Shown: piece by piece, positions 57,688 to 64,000 of the stretch | Numbering within the stretch: position 1 is the stretch's first letter | Layout of the letters: every line of letters begins with the position of its first letter | Origin: Mesorhizobium japonicum MAFF 303099 | GTDB lineage: Bacteria > Pseudomonadota > Alphaproteobacteria > Rhizobiales > Rhizobiaceae | Length of the DNA: 64,000 bases | NCBI RefSeq assembly: GCF_000009625.1 | Contig: NC_002678.2 | Location: 2,760,001-2,824,000, forward strand | Direction: 5' to 3' | The notes under the pieces: model-generated | Databases searched by the model: none | What the model was told of the DNA's origin: nothing | Seen by the model: the letters and a program-made list of their open reading frames with translations, nothing else | Position numbers and translations under genes: made by a program

Positions 57688-58005
57688 AAGAGTTCACTCC
57701 CCCGATTTTCGTGCCTCGGCACTGATTTGTTACGTGGCCGGCGAAATAATGTCCAAGCCAAACTACGGGCAAATCACGAAAGTTTGCGGGTCTTGAAGGC
57801 GCAGCCCCGGACCGGACGACCTCCCCGGCCCTGCGAGTACGTCTCGTGGGAAACCGTTTGTCCGGGATGTCATCACATGGAATTGTCCCCTCACGCCGTT
57901 CTTTGTGCCTCAGCGACCGATTGAAGCAGGCAAATAATGTTGACTATTCGTGTCATGTATCGATAGGTGCTGCGCGCCAAGACCAACCAAAGCGAGGATG
58001 ACGCC
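57688..58005. other. 318-bp divergent region between ECF sigma and iron ABC genes
   Basis: No coding sequence or RNA gene seen. The left part holds a weak ECF-type promoter candidate (57706-57733, minus strand). The right part holds a TGA-N9-TCA box at 57941-57955 and a TTGACT hexamer (57940-57945) with only a poor -10 match. Between 57790 and 57900 I see GC-rich sequence without clear signals. Confidence 0.5.
57941..57955 (+). promoter_or_regulatory. Candidate RirA iron-responsive (IRO) box
   Basis: TGA-CTATTCGTG-TCA fits the TGA-N9-TCA rhizobial IRO consensus exactly, and lies 51 bp upstream of an iron(III)-type ABC importer gene, overlapping a TTGACT -35-like hexamer. RirA would repress in iron-replete cells. 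The match is short, so chance is possible, but the location is apt. Confidence 0.55.
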
Positions 58006-59013
58006 ATGAAATACACCCTCTCCGCCCTTGTCGGCGCCACCGCACTTGCAATCGGCCTGGCCGTCGGTCCGGCAACGGCCGGGGATGCCGGCATCATCGT
58101 CTACAACGCCCAGCACGAAAGCCTGGCCAAGGAATGGGCCGAAGGGTTCACCAAGGAGACCGGCATCAAGGTCACGCTGCGCAACGGCGGCGACAGCGAC
58201 TTTTCCAACCAGATTGTCGCCGAAGGAGCCGCCTCGCCCGCCGACGTGTTCCTCACCGAGAATTCACCGGCCATGGTGCTGGTCGAGAATGCCGGCCTGT
58301 TCGCGCCCGTCGATGCCGACACGCTGGCGCAGGTGCCGCAGGACTATCAGGCGACCAGCGGCAAATGGGTGGGCGTGGCCGCGCGCAGCACCGTCTTTGC
58401 CTACAACACGACCAAGCTCAAGGCCGACCAGTTGCCGAAGTCGCTGCTCGACCTCGCCGATCCGAGCTGGAAGGGCCGTTGGGCGGCCTCGCCCTCGGGC
58501 GCCGATTTCCAGGCCATCGTCAGCGCGTTGCTGCAGCTCAAGGGCGAGGCCGCCACGGCGGACTGGCTGAAGGCGATGAAGCAGAACTTTACCGCCTACA
58601 AGGGCAACAGCACGGTGATGAAGGCGGTCAACGCCGGCGAGATCGAAGGCGGCGTGATCTACCACTATTACTACTTCGGCGATCAGGCCAAGACCGGCGA
58701 GAACAGCAAGAACGTCGCGCTGCACTATTTCAAGAACCAGGATCCGGGAGCTTTCGTCTCGGTCTCGGGTGGCGGCGTGCTCGCCTCGAGCAAGCATCAG
58801 AAGGAAGCCCAGGCCTTCCTGAAATGGGTGACCGGCAAGGGCGGCCAGGCTGTTCTGAAGAACGGAAACTCCTTCGAATACGCGGTCGGCAAGGGTGCCG
58901 AGTCCAACCCGAAGCTGGTTCCGCTGGCCGACCTGCAGGCGCCGAAAGTCGACGCCACGACGCTGAACTCAAAGAAGGTCACCGACCTGATGACGGCAGC
59001 CGGCTTGCTTTAG
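58006..59013 (+). CDS. Periplasmic ferric iron-binding protein of ABC importer (FbpA/SfuA-like)
   Basis: A 335-residue binding protein with signal peptide (cleavage after about residue 25, GPATA-GDAG). The fold is type-II periplasmic, with the FbpA pattern: IIVYNAQHESLAKEWAEGFTKETGIKV and the tyrosine cluster YHYYYF at 219-224, where adjacent tyrosines normally coordinate ferric iron. GAGGA precedes the ATG. It leads the operon with permease and ATPase, but a strong hairpin separates it from them, probably to favour the binding protein. A TGA-N9-TCA box lies upstream. Confidence 0.93.
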   Translation: MKYTLSALVGATALAIGLAVGPATAGDAGIIVYNAQHESLAKEWAEGFTKETGIKVTLRNGGDSDFSNQIVAEGAASPADVFLTENSPAMVLVENAGLFAPVDADTLAQVPQDYQATSGKWVGVAARSTVFAYNTTKLKADQLPKSLLDLADPSWKGRWAASPSGADFQAIVSALLQLKGEAATADWLKAMKQNFTAYKGNSTVMKAVNAGEIEGGVIYHYYYFGDQAKTGENSKNVALHYFKNQDPGAFVSVSGGGVLASSKHQKEAQAFLKWVTGKGGQAVLKNGNSFEYAVGKGAESNPKLVPLADLQAPKVDATTLNSKKVTDLMTAAGLL

Positions 59014-59047
59014 TTGCCGTTCGTCCTAATAAGGACAAACCGACCGT

Positions 59048-59088
59048 GCTCCCGCGGGAATTCACCTTCCGCGGGAGCGTTTTGTTTT
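59048..59088 (+). terminator. Intra-operon terminator/attenuator after the iron-binding protein
   Basis: Perfect 10-bp stem GCTCCCGCGG / CCGCGGGAGC, 11-base loop, then GTTTTGTTTT. It is 35 bp after the binding-protein gene and 100 bp before the permease start. Partial termination would give more binding protein than membrane components, common in ABC importers. Confidence 0.85.
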
Positions 59089-59188
59089 CGAGATGGCATT
59101 CGTCGATGACGACACGCTGCGTTCCTGACCTCCGACCGTGGTCCCTCGATTGCCGGCACCCTGCCGCAACCGTGGGGCGTCCGAGCTG

Positions 59189-60769
59189 ATGCAGCCCGCC
59201 GTCAATCTCGCGCGCGCCGGCTTGCCGTCGAGGATGCGCCGAATGCCTCAGCGGCGGGCGGCACCCTGGCTTGTCACCGCCGCCGTCTTCGTCGCGCTGC
59301 TCGCTCTTTTGCCGCTCGCCTTCATCATCTGGATCGCGGTGCAGACCGGCTGGGAGACCGTGTCGGCGCTGGTCTTCCGGCCGCGTGTCGGGGAACTGCT
59401 GGTCAACACCACGCTGCTGGTGTTGCTCACCGTGCCGATCGGCATCGTGCTGTCGGTGGCGCTGGCCTGGCTAACCGAGCGCAGCGACCTGCCCGGCGCC
59501 AGGCTGTGGGCCTGGCTATGCGTGGCGCCGCTCGCCATCCCCGCTTTTGTGCACTCCTATGCCTGGGTCACCATGGTGCCCGGCCTGCACGGCCTGTGGG
59601 CCGGCGTGCTGGTGTCGGTGATCGCCTATTTCCCCTTCCTCTATCTGCCCATATCGGCGGCCCTGCGTCGCCTCGATCCTGCTCTCGAGGACGCAGCCGC
59701 CGCTCTTGGCCTTGGACCATGGCGCGTCTTCTGGCGTGTCGTGCTGCCGCAGCTCAGGCTCGCCATTTGCGGCGGCTCGCTGCTGGTCGGACTACATCTG
59801 CTGGCCGAATACGGCCTCTACGTCTTCATCCGCTTCGACACCTTCACCACCGCCATCGTCGATCAGTTCCAGTCGACCTTCAACGGACCGGCCGCCAACA
59901 TGCTGGCCGGCGTGCTGGTGACCTGCTGCTTCGTGCTTCTGGGCCTCGAAGTGCTGATGCGCGGCGAGGAGCGTTATGCCCGTGTCGGCTCCGGCGCGGC
60001 GCGCTACCAGCAGCGCACAAACCTCGGCCGCGCCACCATGCCGAGCCTGGCCTTGCTGGTCGTCACCACGCTGCTGGCGCTTGGCGTGCCGTTCGTCACC
60101 ATTGGCCGCTGGCTCATCGCCGGCGGCGCCGAGGTCTGGCGTCTCGACGAGATTGGCCTGGCGCTCGGCCAGACGCTGTTCCTGTCGCTTGCCGGGGCAC
60201 TGCTTGCCACTGTCGCCGCCATGCCGATGGCCTGGATCTCGATCCGCGCGCCGGGGCCGCTGCAGCGCCTGCTGGAGGGTTGCAACTACATCGTCGGCTC
60301 GCTACCGGGTGTCGTCATCGCGCTGGCGCTGGTCACCATCACCGTGCGCATCGCGCTTCCGCTCTATCAGACGCTGTTCACCATCCTGGTCGCCTATGCC
60401 CTCATGTTCCTGCCGCGCGCCCTGGTCAGCCTGCGCGCCTCGATCGCCCAAGCGCCGGTCGAGCTCGAGCGCGCCGCGTCCAGCCTCGGCAGGCGCCCGC
60501 TCAACGCGCTGTGGTCGACGACCATCCGCCTGTCGGCGCCTGGTGCGGCGGCCGGCATGGCGCTGGTGGCGCTCGGCATCATGAACGAACTGACCGCGAC
60601 CCAGATGCTGGCGCCGAACGGCACCCGCACGCTGGCGATGGCATTCTGGTCCTACAGCGGCGAGATCGACTACGCCTCGGCGGCCCCTTACGCCTTCATC
60701 ATGGTAGCGATGTCGCTGCCGCTCACTTGGCTGCTCTATGTCCAGTCGAAACGGATGGCAGGACGATGA
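59189..60769 (+). CDS. Ferric iron ABC transporter permease (FbpB/SfuB-like)
   Basis: About 526 residues, twelve or so TM helices in two fused halves, as in FbpB/SfuB. Each half has an ABC permease EAA-like loop: [24 protein letters not shown] in the first half and [28 protein letters not shown] in the second. The start is uncertain; I took the ATG at 59189. An ATG at 59243 has GAGG upstream and is an alternative. It overlaps the ATPase gene by 4 bp. Confidence 0.93.
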   Translation: MQPAVNLARAGLPSRMRRMPQRRAAPWLVTAAVFVALLALLPLAFIIWIAVQTGWETVSALVFRPRVGELLVNTTLLVLLTVPIGIVLSVALAWLTERSDLPGARLWAWLCVAPLAIPAFVHSYAWVTMVPGLHGLWAGVLVSVIAYFPFLYLPISAALRRLDPALEDAAAALGLGPWRVFWRVVLPQLRLAICGGSLLVGLHLLAEYGLYVFIRFDTFTTAIVDQFQSTFNGPAANMLAGVLVTCCFVLLGLEVLMRGEERYARVGSGAARYQQRTNLGRATMPSLALLVVTTLLALGVPFVTIGRWLIAGGAEVWRLDEIGLALGQTLFLSLAGALLATVAAMPMAWISIRAPGPLQRLLEGCNYIVGSLPGVVIALALVTITVRIALPLYQTLFTILVAYALMFLPRALVSLRASIAQAPVELERAASSLGRRPLNALWSTTIRLSAPGAAAGMALVALGIMNELTATQMLAPNGTRTLAMAFWSYSGEIDYASAAPYAFIMVAMSLPLTWLLYVQSKRMAGR

Positions 60770-61848
60770 GCTTTCTCGAAATCAAAGGCCTGCACAAGCA
60801 TTACGGCCCGGTCGCCGCACTGGCCGGCGTCGACCTCGATGTCGCCAGCGGCAGCCGGACCGCGATCGTCGGACCTTCCGGCTGCGGCAAGACGACCTTG
60901 CTGCGGCTGATCGCCGGCTTCGAGGCACCGGACCAGGGCCGCATCGTGCTCGACGGCGAGGTGCTGGCCAATGGCGGCGCCGCTGTCCCGGCGCATCGCC
61001 GCGGCATCGGTGTGGTGGCGCAGGACGGCGCCCTGTTCCCGCATCTGACCATCGGCGACAATATCGGTTTCGGCATGGGCCGCGGCGATGACAAACGCGC
61101 CGAGCGCATCGTCGAGTTGGCCTACATCGTCGGGCTGGACAAGGCGATCCTCAAGCGCCGCCCGCACGAACTTTCCGGCGGCCAGCAGCAGCGCGTGGCG
61201 CTCGCCCGCGCCATGGCGATGAAGCCGCGGCTGATGCTGCTCGACGAGCCGTTCTCGGCACTCGACACCGGCCTGCGCGCCTCGATGCGCAAGGCCGTGG
61301 CCGAACTTCTGGAGGCGGCCGGCATCACCACCATCCTGGTGACCCACGACCAGGCCGAAGCACTGTCCTTCGCTGCCCAGGTGGCGGTGATGCGCGACGG
61401 CAAATTCTCGCAGGTCGGCACGCCGCGCGATCTCTACCTCAAGCCGAAGGACAGGATGATCGCCGAATTCCTTGGCGACGCCATCATCCTGCCGGCGAGC
61501 ATTTCGGGCGGCTTCGCCAACTCGCCGCTCGGCCGCATCGCCGTCGACACCAATGACAGCCGCGATGTCGCCCGCATCTTGCTGCGGCCGGAGCAGATCG
61601 GGCTGAAGCGCACGTCGCGCGAAGGCATGTCGGGCACCCCCGACATGTTGTTCGGCGAGGTGACGGAATCGGAATTCGCCGGCTCGACATGCACGATCGC
61701 GGTGCGGCTGCTGAACAACTTCGATCCACCCGACGCCGCCGCCATCGGCAACACGCCGCTGATCCTGCGCAAATCCGGCATGGACGCGCCGGCAGTCGGC
61801 GAGATCGTCCGGCTGACCGTGTCGGGAAAAGCGCATGTCTTCGTCTAG
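60766..61848 (+). CDS. Ferric iron ABC transporter ATP-binding protein (FbpC-like)
   Basis: A 360-residue ATPase powering the importer. Walker [11 protein letters not shown]-loop [12 protein letters not shown], signature [16 protein letters not shown], Walker [13 protein letters not shown] and H-loop VTHDQAEAL are intact. The C-terminal extension (about 250-360) resembles the TOBE-like regulatory domain of FbpC, which can bind iron. It starts in the ATGA overlap with the permease and converges on ugpC (105-bp gap). Confidence 0.95.
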   Translation: MSFLEIKGLHKHYGPVAALAGVDLDVASGSRTAIVGPSGCGKTTLLRLIAGFEAPDQGRIVLDGEVLANGGAAVPAHRRGIGVVAQDGALFPHLTIGDNIGFGMGRGDDKRAERIVELAYIVGLDKAILKRRPHELSGGQQQRVALARAMAMKPRLMLLDEPFSALDTGLRASMRKAVAELLEAAGITTILVTHDQAEALSFAAQVAVMRDGKFSQVGTPRDLYLKPKDRMIAEFLGDAIILPASISGGFANSPLGRIAVDTNDSRDVARILLRPEQIGLKRTSREGMSGTPDMLFGEVTESEFAGSTCTIAVRLLNNFDPPDAAAIGNTPLILRKSGMDAPAVGEIVRLTVSGKAHVFV

Positions 61849-61953
61849 GCGACCTAAGGCCGGCGGCGGCCCCGCCCGGCGCGCAGTTCACGCTGTGATG
61901 CGTTCGCCGGTTTCGGCTGAATAGATCGGCCAGCGCTCGATGACGTTTGAAAG

Positions 61954-63054
<1,101 letters not shown>

Positions 63055-63064
63055 TTTTGTCTCC

Positions 63065-63985
63065 TTACTTCTCGGTGGCGATCAGGCCGCGCACGAACCA
63101 GCGCTGCATCAGCACCACGACGATCAGCGGCGGCAGCATGACGATCAGCGTGCCGGCCATGGCGATGTGCCATTCCGGAACGCCGCCGACATTGGGGATC
63201 AATTGTTTGAGCTCGGTCACCGCCATCGTATGCGACTGGTCCGTGGTGATGAGCAGTGGCCACAGATACTGGTTCCAGGCCCACAGGAACATGATGGTGC
63301 CGAGCGCCGCCATGTTGTTGCGCGACAGCGGCAGCAGGATATCGATGAAGAACCGCAGCGCCCCTGCGCCGTCCATGCGGGCGGCCTCGGTCAGTTCGTC
63401 CGGCACGGTCAGGAAGAACTGCCGGTAGAGGAACGTGCCGGTCGCGGTGGCGACCAGCGGCAGGATCAGTCCGCTATAGGAATTGAGCAGTCCGAGGCTG
63501 AGCTGGACCTGCACGCCCGAGACTTTCTCGATCAGCCAGGAAAGCCCGGTCAGGTCCAGGATCGCCTGATAGGGCTCGAGCACGTTGGCGACCACGGCGT
63601 AGGTCGGCACGATACGCACTTCGAGCGGCAGCATCAGCGTGATGAAGATCAGCCAGAAGATCAGCATGCGGCCGGGATAGCGGAAGTAGACGATCGAGAA
63701 GGCGGTGAGCGCCGAGATGATCACTTTGCCGGCGGCGACGCCTGTCGCCATGATGAAGCTGTTGAGCAGCTTGGGACCGAGATCGGCGGTCGTCCAGGCG
63801 GTCTTGATGTTGACCCAGAAGTCGCTGCCCGGCAGCAGCGACATCGGCACATCGTTGACATCCTTGAGGTTGTGCGACGCCGCGATCGCCACGACCACGA
63901 ACGGCGCGATGCAAAAGACGAAGCCGATGAACAGGATCAGATGCGTGAAGAAATTGAGGAACGGGGTGCGCTCAACCATATCCAT
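63065..63985 (-). CDS. ugpE: UgpE-type sn-glycerol-3-phosphate ABC permease
   Basis: A 306-residue CUT1 permease with six TM helices. Its sequence [74 protein letters not shown] (EAA loop) closely follows the UgpE pattern. It pairs with UgpC downstream; UgpA and UgpB are expected beyond the right edge. Start at 63985 (MDMVERT) or the second ATG at 63979; AGG lies between 4 and 10 bases upstream. The whole coding sequence is inside the window. Confidence 0.93.
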
Positions 63986-64000
63986 CTTACCTGTAGTGCA

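Overview
The window is high-GC, gene-dense chromosomal DNA of an alphaproteobacterium, most likely a Rhizobiales member close to Mesorhizobium/Phyllobacteriaceae. This is inferred from the lysC-ptsP-prfA-prmC-DUF4167-clpB run, the DUF1178/nitrilase/glutaredoxin/ComF run, an NrsF-type ECF sigma pair, ugp-like transport genes and RirA-like (TGA-N9-TCA) iron control. About 62 protein genes and one tRNA-Leu(CAA) are supported. There is no prophage, insertion sequence, CRISPR array or rRNA. Both window edges cut through genes or operons.

Layout. 1-6.1 kb: cell-wall enzymes (M23 peptidase cut by the left edge, exported L,D-transpeptidase) with a DHA2-type MFS exporter, a TMEM175-like channel and a YjbR protein. 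6.2-15.8 kb: a leftward housekeeping run of lysC, ptsP, prfA-prmC, DUF4167 and clpB; clpB has its own terminator and a heat-shock-like promoter. 16.1-20 kb: a membrane diguanylate cyclase, a putative glycolipid-binding protein and ubiG. 20-24 kb: a small accessory block with a flavin monooxygenase and flavin reductase divergent from a MarR-type regulator across a strong palindrome, then a DMT exporter divergent from a second MarR regulator. 24-30.6 kb: DUF1178, nitrilase-family amidase, glutaredoxin and ComF, a methyltransferase, a 59-residue Flp pilin, a MutT/Nudix enzyme, a GNAT and argJ. 30.7-34 kb: an exported caspase-fold protein, then an MFS exporter and TetR regulator separated by two matching operators.

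34-46.9 kb: periplasmic parvulin, secA, a polysaccharide flippase translationally coupled to a FemAB-like GNAT, an exported creatininase-family protein overlapping an exported beta-propeller gene, tRNA-Leu, a YqaA membrane protein, dsbB, an HNH nuclease, a DNA glycosylase and gluQRS. 47-54.4 kb: EamA and YihY genes converging on an octamer-repeat hairpin, an SDR, a HIG1-like protein, a PduO-type adenosyltransferase, rhomboid, etfBA and a 3-hydroxybutyryl-CoA dehydrogenase (electron transfer and acyl-CoA metabolism). 54.4-64 kb: a PAS/GGDEF protein, nrsF with its ECF sigma gene, a ferric iron ABC importer preceded by a RirA-type box, and ugpC-ugpE continuing off the right edge.

The non-coding structures are the most unusual content: two related mosaic elements with terminal inverted repeats, each ending on a stop codon; opposed arrays of a degenerate 8-bp repeat shared by two converging genes; and several clear operator palindromes. 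I did not find a convincing new defence or mobile system. The best candidates for undescribed biology are the repeat families, the exported creatininase/propeller pair and the orphan caspase-fold protein.
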